A model generated the notes under the pieces. It was not told the origin of the DNA and did no database searches. It saw only the letters and a program-made list of their open reading frames with translations. A stretch of 64,000 bases of DNA, taken from Paenibacillus mendelii. Lineage in GTDB: Bacteria > Bacillota > Bacilli > Paenibacillales > Paenibacillaceae. The stretch lies in the NCBI RefSeq assembly GCF_024498075.1, contig NZ_JANHOF010000002.1:726431-790430 (forward strand), written 5' to 3'. This document shows positions 17,585 through 26,780 of this stretch, piece after piece. Each line of letters opens with the position of its first letter. Position 1 is the stretch's first letter. Position numbers and translations under genes: made by a program.

Positions 17585-18514
17585 TCATTTCTTGCCGCGT
17601 CCGGCTTCCCTTCCGTCTTCCGTCAGGACCGCGAACGTCAAATGCGACTCCGTCTCCCCGTACGGTGCCCATCGCATGGCCGTCCCCCGATCAATCGATT
17701 CTTGCAGGCTGGCTGCCGGGGGAGAGGTGAACATTTCCAGTCCGACATTGTAATGGCAACCGTAATACGGAGGGGATGTATCCCCTCCGAAATCCCTCCA
17801 GAACCAGAGATGCGGCCACTTCGCGGCATCCCAGCCGACTTCAGCACCCAAACCGTCCGGCCGTACAAGCCGATAGACGCCGCTGCCGGCAGGGAGAGTG
17901 TCGAACCCGCCGGGTTGTCCTCGTTCCGGTACGATGAACGGCGAGTCGGTCCCGTCCGGCAGGAAGATGCGTGTACCCGGTGTCAGGAAAGGCGTCCCAA
18001 ACGTGATGTGATGCCCCCAATCGGCGTGCAGCACCGCCGGAGAGAGGTTCGCCGCCTTCTCTCTCAGCCGAAAGCCCGGTTCACCCGACGTCATGACGAT
18101 GGTCTTCTCGATTAGCAACGGCATCGTGCGCAATCGATTGGCGAATGTAACGGCGATCTCTTCCGGCGTATTTTTGACAATGGCATGCGTCCACCGCGTG
18201 AGGCTGACCTCGCCGTAGCTCTCCATCTGGATGCCTTGGTGCATATGCTTGCCCGCCAAATTCGGCAGAATCTCCTGCCAGCCTCCCTCGTATTGCCCTT
18301 GAAAATCGTTGAATGCCGCTTCCCTTCCGCGCAACCCCATCCGGGTCAGCCAACAAAAATCCATATCCGTCGGCTTGTACAGCAATTCGATCACGTCGCT
18401 CCCTTTGCCAGGAAGCATCATCAGGCGGAAACTCTCGTTCTCCATGATCAGCGCGTCGTAGCCCTTGTACGTCAAATCCGTCTTGATTCTGCACCCATAG
18501 TTTCGATCGCTCAT
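17585..18514 (-). CDS. Aldose 1-epimerase-like protein (galactose-mutarotase fold)
   Basis: 309 aa with the mutarotase-type beta-supersandwich pattern (NESFRLMMLPGKGSDVIELLYKP near the start, GGWQEILPNLAG, LREKAANLS, HADWGHHITFG, then GLEMFTSPP). It fits the DUF4432/aldose-epimerase-like group, which binds hexoses or sugar acids. It is the first gene of the block on the minus strand, 44 nt ahead of the 759-aa gene. The ATG has AAAGGT just upstream. It may interconvert anomers of the sugar released by the pathway; whether it is catalytic is not certain. Confidence 0.75.
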   Translation of the reverse strand: MSDRNYGCRIKTDLTYKGYDALIMENESFRLMMLPGKGSDVIELLYKPTDMDFCWLTRMGLRGREAAFNDFQGQYEGGWQEILPNLAGKHMHQGIQMESYGEVSLTRWTHAIVKNTPEEIAVTFANRLRTMPLLIEKTIVMTSGEPGFRLREKAANLSPAVLHADWGHHITFGTPFLTPGTRIFLPDGTDSPFIVPERGQPGGFDTLPAGSGVYRLVRPDGLGAEVGWDAAKWPHLWFWRDFGGDTSPPYYGCHYNVGLEMFTSPPAASLQESIDRGTAMRWAPYGETESHLTFAVLTEDGREAGRGKK

Positions 18515-18752
18515 ACCTTTACTATAGCGTCCCTGGCCGTCTGGCAGGGAGTTGCCTGTATGGCGGGATGCAGCGATTTTCTTGCATGTTCGTCCGCCTG
18601 GAACAAACGATTCGCCCCTTTCAGAAATCCTGTACCCCTATCGCGCGCGGCGGTTATTCCGGTTCCGGCGCGGAGGCGATCAGCTCCGCCAGCGCTTGTA
18701 CCCCCGCGGCACGACTGACTTTGTCCCCCGGAGCCGTACCGATACTCCCCGG

Positions 18753-19064
18753 AAGGTCAGTGGCAAGGAGAGCACGGCATCGCTGAAGCTGGATCTTGGC
18801 GACGCAGGAACTTACACGGAATCCCTAGAGGGAGAAGACGGCGATATCGCGATTTACTACCTCGACATGGCAGAGATGAGCAGCGCCGGTAATCCGCTGA
18901 CTTTGACGAATCTGATCGATGCGCAACCGTCGGACATCGACGCGTTCTACTTCTACCCTGTGCAGACCGCTGCCGGTATCCGCTTGTCGGACGGACGCGA
19001 TTACGATCATCACTTGGTGTATGTATCGTGGCGACTTCCAAAACATTTAGATCGGACAAAATGA
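18753..19064 (+). pseudogene. Fragment of a decayed gene of unknown function
   Basis: An open frame from about 18552 gives, after an Arg-rich improbable start, a coding-like acidic segment of about 100 residues (GKESTASLKLDLGDAGTY, AIYYLDMAEMSS, IDAFYFYPVQTAAG) that ends after RLPKHLDRTK. There is no ribosome binding site or sensible start. The segment looks like the end of a beta-rich extracellular domain. It is probably a remnant, at the right border of the glycan locus. Identity unknown. Confidence 0.35.
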
Positions 19065-19491
19065 TGTTGGTCATATCCTCTGATTGATATAATTGGAATT
19101 GGCCACTCACCTGATCAGCTGCATGTTTTGTCTATATCCGAGTAGCGAATGAGGCTGTTTCGGAGGAACTTCTTGATCGCATTGCGCTGTTTCGTTAAAT
19201 ACAGCTAAATAGAAGCAAGCGTCTGATTCCGTTTATTCTCATTTACTATAACTTTGTGCTTCACAAGTTTGAGCAACGAGAATAGACCGCGTAGAAAACA
19301 CGCGGTCTCAATTTCGATGATAATGGTATTAATGGATCTATGTATTCTTGACCTCGCAAGAGAGCTCATCCTCGATCGGACCAAGAAACTGTAATGGAAC
19401 TTGAAGCTGAACAAGTTCGCATTGAAGCACCAAGCTCATGCGCTGCTTCATTAAACCCTCGTCTTATTTCCGTGGCCGTTATATACAAAAG
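19065..19491. other. Intergenic stretch without a recognised gene
   Basis: No convincing coding frame. It holds a perfect 9-bp hairpin (19284-19292 with 19300-19308) lacking a T-run, and otherwise AT-richer sequence than its surroundings. Short open frames here have no ribosome binding site. Confidence 0.5.
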
Positions 19492-19520
19492 AACGGGAAT
19501 GGCTGTGAGCCATCCCCGTT
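19492..19520 (-). terminator. Terminator of the DoxX gene
   Basis: A 13-bp stem with one mismatch (19492-19504 with 19508-19520) and a 3-nt loop, 20 nt after the DoxX stop, followed on the minus strand by CTTTTGTAT. Confidence 0.7.
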
Positions 19521-19539
19521 TCTGCTTCTTCATCTGAAG

Positions 19540-20079
19540 TTAAATATGTGCCGGTGTCTTGTTACCCTTATGAACGGCAGCGCCGCCATTCTTGTCTTTC
19601 TTATGGAACAGCTTGCGAAGCAGCGGAAGCAGGTAATAGTCGACACCGAACTTGCCGGCATTGAGTCCGCCTGCCAGGATGATTCCGCCAAGCAGGAGCA
19701 TCCAAGGGTTCGTGCTTACCGTGCCGGCAAACAGGAACATGAAGTTCATGAGCAGTCCGAAGAATGCCGCCGCGGCCGTCAGGCCGCCTAAGATGAGACC
19801 TAAGCCAACCAGGGTTTCGCCGATCGGGATGATGAAATTAATCAGCTTCGCGTTCGGCAGTGCGAAGTGTTCGAGGAACCGCGTAAAGGTTGGATAGACG
19901 AGTTCATTCGTCGCTTTGTCCATCACCGGATTCGTAACAGCACCCTTCAAATATCCCGTGGCGTCGAAGCCGCCCGTCAGCTTGTGAATCCCCGCCGTCA
20001 TCCATTCCCATCCCAGATAGACCCGGAGGATAAGCAATAAGCCAGCTGCATACACATTTTCTTTCCAAAATCTCATCAT
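19540..20079 (-). CDS. DoxX family membrane protein
   Basis: About 179 aa with four predicted membrane helices: LLLILRVYLGWEWM, then IIPIGETLVGLGLILGG, FGLLMNFMFLFAG and MLLLGGIILAGG. DoxX-like proteins are linked to redox and thiol stress or to terminal oxidase complexes, but this subgroup has no defined reaction. The in-frame ATG at 20085 is only 3 nt from AAGGAG; the ATG at 20079 is 9 nt from it and is preferred. It is a single-gene transcript with its own terminator. A Crp/Fnr-type box at 20187-20202 suggests control by oxygen or redox state. Confidence 0.85.
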   Translation of the reverse strand: MMRFWKENVYAAGLLLILRVYLGWEWMTAGIHKLTGGFDATGYLKGAVTNPVMDKATNELVYPTFTRFLEHFALPNAKLINFIIPIGETLVGLGLILGGLTAAAAFFGLLMNFMFLFAGTVSTNPWMLLLGGIILAGGLNAGKFGVDYYLLPLLRKLFHKKDKNGGAAVHKGNKTPAHI

Positions 20080-20152
20080 GTTCATACACTCCTTGTATTA
20101 GAAAGTCGCATTGCTTGAGCGTTAATATTGGTTCCTGTGATTCTCTTAACCA

Positions 20153-20202
20153 CACTTTCACTATACCCCCGAATACAATTCTTGGATGTGAGATTGATCA
20201 CA
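20153..20202 (-). promoter_or_regulatory. Crp/Fnr-type box and -10 element upstream of the DoxX gene
   Basis: TGTGA-N6-TCACA lies at 20187-20202, a perfect dyad of the Crp/Fnr family. On the minus strand the -10 hexamer TATAGT is at 20165-20160 with no good -35. If transcription begins 7 nt beyond it (about 20153), the box centre (20194.5) is at -41.5, the classic class II activator position. This is read directly from the sequence; which Crp/Fnr protein binds is unknown. Confidence 0.65.
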
Positions 20203-20271
20203 GTGACGTAAATTTATGAGCCTATCTTGTAAATCTGCCCCGCCTGATGGAGTCCGCCATACGACAAAAAA

Positions 20272-20304
20272 AGCTTCGGAGATGAACATCCATCTCGCGA
20301 AGCT
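20272..20304 (-). terminator. Terminator of the iol cluster regulator gene
   Basis: A 13-bp stem with one bulged G (20272-20284 with 20291-20304), followed on the minus strand by seven T residues. It lies 67 nt after the stop of the LacI-type gene. Confidence 0.75.
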
Positions 20305-20370
20305 GTTTACAACCTACTATTAGCTTGTTCTGCCGGATACCAACAGAATGGGTGATAACCCAGTGGCGTC

Positions 20371-21399
20371 TCAGCCATCCAGTGCCCTGTTTCCTGCAGC
20401 GGCAGTAGAACTCCGGATGACCAGATCCGGCTTTAATACGGTACGCTCCAGCGCCGCTGATTCTCCCTCTGACAATCGTATTAATATCTCCACTGCCATG
20501 CTGCCCATCATCTCCGTAGGTTGAGACAGGGTTGTAAGCGCCGGCTCCGTCACCGCTGCCAGTATCGTGTTATCGAAACCGATGATCGACAGCTGCTCAG
20601 GCACCCGGATCCCCAGCTCCTTGGCGGCTTGAAGCGTACCGATGGCGATCATGTCGTTACAGCAGAATATGGCCGACGGCGGATTGGAGTCCGTAAGCAG
20701 TTCTAGTGCCCGGCTCTTCCCGTCCTTCAATAAATTCTCCCCGGTCTTCTTCACCATCTCATCCGGCAGCTCGAAGCCTCTGGACAGGATAGCATCGCTG
20801 TAACCGCGCAGTCTTTCCCGGCTGCTGCTGACTTTAGGCTGCTCCGTAATGATTGCCATACGCTGATGATGAAGCTCCAGCAGATGCTCAGCGGCTTGCT
20901 TGCCGCCCGCATAGTCGTCAACAATGACGGTCGGCAGCTGAACACCCGGCATTTCCCTTGCGATCATGACGACTGGAATCGATTTGTTAAGCAGCGGCTT
21001 CAAAATGCCGATATCCTCGAGTCCGGTACCGATGATGATTCCATCGACACTCTTTTGCTGAAGCAGCTGCAAATATCCGCTCACTTTGTCATCCTTGTTA
21101 TCCGTGCTGCAGATGACAAGGCTGTACCTGCTTCGGCTGCCGCAATCCTCGACGGCTCTGGCCAACTCCGCGAAGAAGGGATTCGAAATATCTGGAATTA
21201 ACAATCCGAGCGTGAACGTTTTTTTACCGGTTAATGCCGATGCGATCACGCTGGGGCGATAATTCAATTCCTCGATGATGCGATAAATTTCTTGACGGCG
21301 TTTATCGCTGATTTTTCCTTTACCGTTAATGACCTGCGACACCGTTGCGATCGACACGCCGGCCTTACGGGCTATATCGTATATGGTTGCATCTGACAT
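20371..21399 (-). CDS. LacI-family transcriptional regulator, probable iol repressor
   Basis: N-terminal LacI helix-turn-helix (ATIYDIARKAGVSIATVSQ, then VINGKGKISDKRR) and hinge, followed by a periplasmic-binding-like effector domain (LGLLIPDISNPFFAEL, DGIIIGTG, IIGFDN). About 342 aa. The frame opens at 21429, but the ATG at 21399, with GGTGG upstream and directly before the helix-turn-helix, is preferred. It is the last gene of the inositol cluster, 78 nt after iolB. Because B. subtilis uses a DeoR-type IolR, this is a different regulator type; an inosose or its phosphate is a plausible effector. Candidate operators are the two repeats upstream of iolD. Confidence 0.88.
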   Translation of the reverse strand: MSDATIYDIARKAGVSIATVSQVINGKGKISDKRRQEIYRIIEELNYRPSVIASALTGKKTFTLGLLIPDISNPFFAELARAVEDCGSRSRYSLVICSTDNKDDKVSGYLQLLQQKSVDGIIIGTGLEDIGILKPLLNKSIPVVMIAREMPGVQLPTVIVDDYAGGKQAAEHLLELHHQRMAIITEQPKVSSSRERLRGYSDAILSRGFELPDEMVKKTGENLLKDGKSRALELLTDSNPPSAIFCCNDMIAIGTLQAAKELGIRVPEQLSIIGFDNTILAAVTEPALTTLSQPTEMMGSMAVEILIRLSEGESAALERTVLKPDLVIRSSTAAAGNRALDG

Positions 21400-21477
21400 C
21401 TCATCCACCCGTTCATTATTCCAAATCAAAGCATCTTCTCATTATGTGGGGATGGACGCCAAGTTGCAACCCGCCCT

Positions 21478-22290
21478 TCACCCCCGCGGCTTCATGATCC
21501 AGGCATGGTCCGGGTCATTATGGAACTTCCATGTGCGCGTCGGCCCGGCCATTACATTCAAATAATACACTTCATAGCCAGGAGGCGCACATACCGGGTG
21601 ATAGCCCTTCGGCACCAATACGGCTTCGCCGTCTCTCACAATTAAGGTCTCGTCTAACGTCCGGTCATCGGTATAGACGCGCTGCATAGCAAAACCTTGT
21701 TCCGGCTGCACATGATAATAGTAGGTTTCTTCCAACAGGGACTCATCCGGAAGCGCATCCCGGTCATGCTTATGCGGCGGGTAGCTCGACCAATGGCCTT
21801 CAGGGGTAAATACCTCTACGACCAGCAAGCTGTCGGCCTGCTCACTCTCCGGCAAAATATTATGAATTTGTCGCTCAATATGGCCGTATCCGCGCATCTC
21901 TACACCAACCGCTGCCGGCGGAATCAATCTCGCTTCACCGCCGCTCTGGCCGGGAGCGGTACATACCGCCAGCTCCAGCTCCGTCAATGCGCTTACCTCA
22001 AATTGATCGCCCGCAGGGATATAAACGGAATAAGGAGGAATTTTCTCGAACACGCTCATTCGCTGCCCGATATTATTCCACATGGCCTTCGCGGTCTTGA
22101 TATCCGCTCTGCCGCTTAGCAGCACGAGGCAAACCTCCTGCCCGCCAGTTTCCCGCAGCAGTGACTGTCCTTCCTGCAGTTTCACAACTTGAAAGCCTAC
22201 ATGGTTCCATCCTGCGGTTACTGGAGTCACCGTAAGCACGGCCCCGTCCGGATCAGGACTTACAGACGGCTTAACGATCAAATCTGACAT
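21478..22290 (-). CDS. iolB: 5-deoxy-glucuronate isomerase
   Basis: Cupin-type enzyme that converts 5-deoxy-D-glucuronate to 2-deoxy-5-keto-D-gluconate, step 4 of the myo-inositol pathway. Family motifs seen: GWNHVGFQVVKLQEG, the metal-site segment GHWSSYPPHKHD, EETYYYHVQPEQGFAMQRVYTDD, and the closing GYHPVCAPPGYEVYYLNVMAG. 270 aa, normal. The ATG overlaps the end of iolG by 13 nt and has AGGAGGGG upstream. Confidence 0.95.
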   Translation of the reverse strand: MSDLIVKPSVSPDPDGAVLTVTPVTAGWNHVGFQVVKLQEGQSLLRETGGQEVCLVLLSGRADIKTAKAMWNNIGQRMSVFEKIPPYSVYIPAGDQFEVSALTELELAVCTAPGQSGGEARLIPPAAVGVEMRGYGHIERQIHNILPESEQADSLLVVEVFTPEGHWSSYPPHKHDRDALPDESLLEETYYYHVQPEQGFAMQRVYTDDRTLDETLIVRDGEAVLVPKGYHPVCAPPGYEVYYLNVMAGPTRTWKFHNDPDHAWIMKPRG

Positions 22291-23309
22291 GTCACCCCTC
22301 CTAGCTCACTCAATTTGACCGGCCGGTTCGACCGGCTGGACAGCTTGGCCGCCAATGCGATCCGTTCCGCTTGCAAAGCATCGTGGCCTGTTACCGGCAG
22401 CGGCTTGCCGCTCAGCAGACTTTCAATAAATAGCCTTGTCTCCAGCACATAGGCTTCATTGTAACGCTCAAGGAAAAAGTGAAGCGGTTTGTCGCGCATG
22501 ATACCCGCCGACGTACTGATCTCTGCCGTATTCGGATGATCGTTCGTCACGTTGACGCTGCCCTTGGAGCCGAAAACTTCGACGCGCTGATCATAGCCAT
22601 AGACCGCCTGCCGGCTGTTATCGATGACACCTAACGCGCCTCCCCGAAATTTCAGCGTCACGATCGCCGTATCCACATCGTCATGCTCGGCGAACGCCGG
22701 ATCGATACGCACCGCACCTTGGGCGAACACCTCTTCCACCTCGTCGCCGGTCAAGAACCTGGCCATGTCGAAGTCGTGAATCATCATGTCCATATAGATG
22801 CCGCCGGACACCTTGATGTAATCGGCATGAGGCGGATTCGGATCGCGCGACGTAATCTTCACGATATGCGTATCGCCTACCGCTCCGGTCTCTACAAGCT
22901 CGCGCACGCGCCGAAAATTATGGTCGAACCGGCGGTTGAAGCCAACCTGAAGCTGGACGCCCTCTCGTTTGACCGCTTCCATCGCTTCCTCCGTTTGCGT
23001 GAGATCCAGACTGACCGGTTTCTCGCAAAAAATATGCTTGCCCGCAGCGGCGGCCTGTATAATAAGCGGTACATGCGTGTCCGTGGAGGAGCAAATAAAG
23101 ATGGCGTGAATGTCAGGATCCGCAATAATCGAATCGCTATCCCGGGTAACCCGGGTTATTCCCCGGGCGGCTGCCCACGCCGCCAATTCAGGACCTGCGA
23201 ATAGATCAGTGATGGCTGCGACCTCTGCTTCGGGCAATCGAAGCAAATTATCGGCATGAATTTTACCGATACGGCCGGCTCCGATAATGCCAATTTTGAT
23301 TTTCTTCAT
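22278..23309 (-). CDS. iolG: myo-Inositol 2-dehydrogenase
   Basis: NAD-dependent Gfo/Idh/MocA enzyme that oxidises myo-inositol to 2-keto-myo-inositol, the first step. Rossmann motif GIIGAGRIGKIHADNL at the N-terminus, the EKPVSLDL motif with the conserved Lys, and the active-site region GGIYMDMMIHDFDMARFL. 343 aa. GGGGAGGGG precedes the ATG. The assignment as the inositol enzyme rests on its place between iolA and iolB. Confidence 0.93.
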   Translation of the reverse strand: MKKIKIGIIGAGRIGKIHADNLLRLPEAEVAAITDLFAGPELAAWAAARGITRVTRDSDSIIADPDIHAIFICSSTDTHVPLIIQAAAAGKHIFCEKPVSLDLTQTEEAMEAVKREGVQLQVGFNRRFDHNFRRVRELVETGAVGDTHIVKITSRDPNPPHADYIKVSGGIYMDMMIHDFDMARFLTGDEVEEVFAQGAVRIDPAFAEHDDVDTAIVTLKFRGGALGVIDNSRQAVYGYDQRVEVFGSKGSVNVTNDHPNTAEISTSAGIMRDKPLHFFLERYNEAYVLETRLFIESLLSGKPLPVTGHDALQAERIALAAKLSSRSNRPVKLSELGGVTCQI

Positions 23310-23355
23310 GTCTTTCCCCTCCCGTTTGTCCGGTACTGCCGATGTTGACGCTGCA

Positions 23356-24801
23356 TTACCAGCGGGCGGTCACCATTTTTTTGCGTGTATAAAATTCAAC
23401 CCCGTCACTGCCATTGGCGTGCAGGTCGCCATAGAATGATTTCTTCCACCCGGAGAACGGGAAGAAGGCCATGGGTGCCGGAACGCCTAGATTGATCCCG
23501 AGCATGCCCGCCTCAATCGTTTCACGGAACTGACGAACGCTGCTTCCGCTTGATGTGAACAGGCAGGCCCCATTGGCGAATTCCGACTGATTGGAAATCT
23601 CAATGGCTTCCTCCAAGGAATCTGCTCGTACAATAGAAAGTACGGGGGCGAATATTTCATCCTTCCATATTTTCATATCCGTCTGTACATGGTCGAACAC
23701 GGTCGGCCCGACGAAATAACCTTCGCCGTCAGAAGCCGGGTCCTTACGCCCGTCGCGCAGCAGAAGCGCGCCTTCCTTTTCACCGGTTTCGATGTAGCTC
23801 AGCGTCCGCTCTTTATGGGATCCGCGGATAACGGGGCCAAGAAACGTCCCCTCTTCCAGTCCGTTCCCGATCGTAATCCCATCAGCGGCTTCCTTCAGCT
23901 TGTTCACCAGCGCATCGCCGATCTCACCAACCGCAACGACGACGGAGCAGGCCATGCAGCGTTCGCCGGCGGATCCGAATGCCGCATTGACGATTTCCTT
24001 GACGGTCAGATCCAAATCGGCGTCCGGCATAATGATCGAATGGTTCTTCGCTCCAGCCAGTGCTTGGACGCGTTTGCCATGCGCGGAGGCCGTTGTATAT
24101 ACATATTCCGCAACAGGCTGCGAGCCGACGAAAGAAACGGCTTTAATGTCCTTATGCGCTAGAAGCCCATTCACGACTTCATGTGCGCCGTGTACGATAT
24201 TCAGCACGCCGCTGGGCAAACCCGCTTCATGGAACAGCTCCGCCAGCCGGCCTGCGAGCAAGGGGGTGCGCTCCGAGGGCTTCAGCACGAATGTATTCCC
24301 GCAGGCAATTGCAAGGGGGAACATCCAGCACGGTACCATCATGGGGAAATTGAATGGCGTAATGCCCGCTACAACGCCGATCGGATAGCGGTACATGCCC
24401 GATTCCAGATTCGATGCGATATCCGGCAGCTGCTTGCCCATCATAAGGGATGGAGCGCCTGCTGCGAACTCCACGCATTCGATGCCGCGCTGCACTTCGC
24501 CATGCGCTTCCGCGTAGCTCTTTCCATTCTCCCGGGTAATCAGCTTCGCGAGCTCTTCCCAATTGTCGACCAGCAGCTGCTGATATTTAAACAAGATGCG
24601 CGCGCGGCGCGGAACGGGCGTACGGCTCCAAGTGCGGAAGGCATCCTTCGCCGCTTGAACGGCGCTGTCCACGTCTTCCGATGAAGACAGCGGAACATAG
24701 GCGAGTATCTCTTCCGTCGCCGGATTGTACACGGCCTCGGTACGTTCGGACACGGCTTCCGTCCAAGTCCCATTAATCCAGTTTTTCAGTATGGCAGTCA
24801 T
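23356..24801 (-). CDS. iolA: Malonate-semialdehyde/methylmalonate-semialdehyde dehydrogenase, acylating
   Basis: CoA-acylating aldehyde dehydrogenase that turns malonic semialdehyde into acetyl-CoA and CO2, the end of the inositol pathway. Motifs: [36 protein letters not shown], and the catalytic Cys282 in GSAGERCMA. The frame extends to 24864, but the ATG at 24801 has AAGGGG 10 nt upstream; the other ATG lies too close to it. 481 aa. Confidence 0.94.
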   Translation of the reverse strand: MTAILKNWINGTWTEAVSERTEAVYNPATEEILAYVPLSSSEDVDSAVQAAKDAFRTWSRTPVPRRARILFKYQQLLVDNWEELAKLITRENGKSYAEAHGEVQRGIECVEFAAGAPSLMMGKQLPDIASNLESGMYRYPIGVVAGITPFNFPMMVPCWMFPLAIACGNTFVLKPSERTPLLAGRLAELFHEAGLPSGVLNIVHGAHEVVNGLLAHKDIKAVSFVGSQPVAEYVYTTASAHGKRVQALAGAKNHSIIMPDADLDLTVKEIVNAAFGSAGERCMACSVVVAVGEIGDALVNKLKEAADGITIGNGLEEGTFLGPVIRGSHKERTLSYIETGEKEGALLLRDGRKDPASDGEGYFVGPTVFDHVQTDMKIWKDEIFAPVLSIVRADSLEEAIEISNQSEFANGACLFTSSGSSVRQFRETIEAGMLGINLGVPAPMAFFPFSGWKKSFYGDLHANGSDGVEFYTRKKMVTARW

Positions 24802-24833
24802 TCGCTTCATCCCCTTATGTTTGTCTGCTTGCT

Positions 24834-25844
24834 TCAAGATGCTGTAATTTCGCCGCGTTCGCATCGCAGGATGTAATCCTGCACCTGATCGGCACCCGGC
24901 ATGGCGTCCGAGCAGCTATGGCTGGATATGACGATACTGGCTGCGGCGCTTCCGAAAGACATGCTCCGCTTGATATCCCATCCCTGCATAATGCCGTAGA
25001 GGAATCCAGCGGCATAGGAATCTCCCGCTCCGAACGTCTTGACCACTTTAGCCGGATAGCTCTCCGCCCGATGGCTTGCGCCGTCTGGCGTATAGGCGAT
25101 CGAGCCTTCCTTGCCGTGTTTAATAATGACAATGCCGGCCGCATGATTAAACCACTTCGCAGCCGTCACCTGATCGCTGCGCTCCGGGTTGTGCTCGAAG
25201 CGCTCCATCATGTCGAATTCCTCCCGCGTGCCGAGGATGATGTCGCACCATTCTGCCGCGAGATTATAATAGACCGCCGTCTCTTCCGGCGAGACCCACG
25301 TATAAGGCCGGTAATCCAGATCGAATGCGATTACGGCTCCATGCTTGCGGGCGTACTGAAGCGATTGAAACACGGCTTCGCGAGAAGGACTCTGTGCCAG
25401 AGCCGTGCCGGAGATCAGGAGCACCTTCGTGCCGGCAATGATTTCTTCACTCACTTCCGCTGCCGTCAGCAACAGATCGGCAGCGTTATCGCGGTACATC
25501 AATATGCTGCAATCGGTCGGGCTTTTAATTTCGGTGAAGGCCAGCCCCGTTACGGCTCCCGTCCGATCCGTCACAACCCCTGAAGCATCAATGCCGTTCT
25601 TATCCAAATAATGGATAATAAAGCGCCCCATCTGATCGTCAGCGATCTTCCCTATGAAAGAGGTCTTCATGCCCAGCCTCGCCATTCCGATCGTTATATT
25701 CGCCGGGGAACCGCCGACATATTTCGTGAAGGTCATCGTCTCTTCCATCGGACGGTTAATTTCATTCGCGTTGAGATCAATACATAAGCGGCCGATGGCA
25801 GCGAAATCGATCGGCTTGCCCGCCGGAAAAGCAATCGGGTTCAT
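24834..25844 (-). CDS. iolC: 5-Dehydro-2-deoxygluconokinase
   Basis: PfkB-family sugar kinase that phosphorylates 2-deoxy-5-keto-gluconate. It has the N-terminal [15 protein letters not shown] nucleoside-kinase motif and the C-terminal ATP/catalytic motif [14 protein letters not shown] with the catalytic Asp. 336 aa. Its ATG overlaps the iolE stop by 4 nt, showing translational coupling. Confidence 0.94.
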   Translation of the reverse strand: MNPIAFPAGKPIDFAAIGRLCIDLNANEINRPMEETMTFTKYVGGSPANITIGMARLGMKTSFIGKIADDQMGRFIIHYLDKNGIDASGVVTDRTGAVTGLAFTEIKSPTDCSILMYRDNAADLLLTAAEVSEEIIAGTKVLLISGTALAQSPSREAVFQSLQYARKHGAVIAFDLDYRPYTWVSPEETAVYYNLAAEWCDIILGTREEFDMMERFEHNPERSDQVTAAKWFNHAAGIVIIKHGKEGSIAYTPDGASHRAESYPAKVVKTFGAGDSYAAGFLYGIMQGWDIKRSMSFGSAAASIVISSHSCSDAMPGADQVQDYILRCERGEITAS

Positions 25845-26758
25845 TCCGTCTCGCCCCCATTCCCTCTAACAATCGAATCCATGTAGGCTAGCGACTGCTT
25901 CGCATAGTCGTAAGCCGGATGCAGCGCTGGATCCTGCTCTCCCTCCAGCATCGCCCATCCGCTATAACCCCGCTCGATCAGCTCGTTCAGGATCGGGCCG
26001 AAATCGAGGCATCCGTCTCCGGGAACCGTGAATACGCCCTCTCGAATACAGGTAACAAAATCCGCGCCATTCGCACGCGCACGGTCCAAGACGTCCTGCC
26101 GTATGTCCTTCAGGTGGACATACGCGACACGGTCATAATGCTTGCGCAGCACCGTGAGCGGGTCTGCCCCGCCATAATAAGCGTGGCCTGAATCGAACAG
26201 CAGATAGACGAGTGCCGGATCCGTTACATCCATCAGCCGGTCGATTTCCTCCGGACGTTCGATAGCCGTTCCACCGTGATGATGATACGTTAATTTAAGC
26301 CCATGCTCGCGAGCGATGGCACCTGCGGCATTCAAGCCTTCGGCCAGACTGCGCCAGCCCTCCTCATCCAGCGGTATAATAACCTTCTCATGCGGAGTAC
26401 GGCGCGGATCAAAATGGAGCGAGCCGCCGACTTCACATGTGCTGATGACCGTGCTGCCCATCGATTGAAGAAACGCCGCATGCTTCCGATAGGCCTCAAG
26501 CTCTGTTTCACGGTAGGACGGATCGGAGAATAATACCGACTTCCACTGGGACACAAGCTGAATCCCCCGCTTGCTGAGCTCTTCCTTAAGAAGGGCAGGA
26601 TCCTGGGGATATTTGCGACCCATCTCCGTGCCTGTCAGCCCAAGCAAACGGATCTCATCAAGTATTTGTTCGTATGTCGTGTCCGCACCATGTTCTCGTA
26701 CGTCTTCGCCTACCCAGTTGATGGGATGAATGCCTAATTGGAAAGGAAGCTTTCTCAC
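25841..26758 (-). CDS. iolE: Inosose dehydratase
   Basis: TIM-barrel (xylose-isomerase-like) enzyme that dehydrates 2-keto-myo-inositol. Family pattern: QLGIHPINWVGEDV at the start, TGTEMGRKYPQDP, LTYHHHGGTAIE, YLLFDSGHAYYGG with metal ligands, VHLKDIRQ, and GYSGWAMLEGEQDP. The frame is open to 26824, but the start is placed at the GTG at 26758, because AAGGGGAT precedes it and homologues begin at this point; this gives 305 aa. It follows iolD by 22 nt. Confidence 0.93.
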   Translation of the reverse strand: MRKLPFQLGIHPINWVGEDVREHGADTTYEQILDEIRLLGLTGTEMGRKYPQDPALLKEELSKRGIQLVSQWKSVLFSDPSYRETELEAYRKHAAFLQSMGSTVISTCEVGGSLHFDPRRTPHEKVIIPLDEEGWRSLAEGLNAAGAIAREHGLKLTYHHHGGTAIERPEEIDRLMDVTDPALVYLLFDSGHAYYGGADPLTVLRKHYDRVAYVHLKDIRQDVLDRARANGADFVTCIREGVFTVPGDGCLDFGPILNELIERGYSGWAMLEGEQDPALHPAYDYAKQSLAYMDSIVRGNGGETE

Positions 26759-26780
26759 TTGAATGATCCCCTTTCGAATA

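Noticed and set aside
19115-19197. Short plus-strand peptide with a VYIRV motif like the start of a serine recombinase
   Set aside because: Only about 25 residues before a stop, no ribosome binding site, and no further recombinase motif in any frame.
19205-19414. 69-aa minus-strand frame in the intergenic stretch
   Set aside because: No family resemblance, no ribosome binding site, and it crosses a 9-bp hairpin; judged non-coding.
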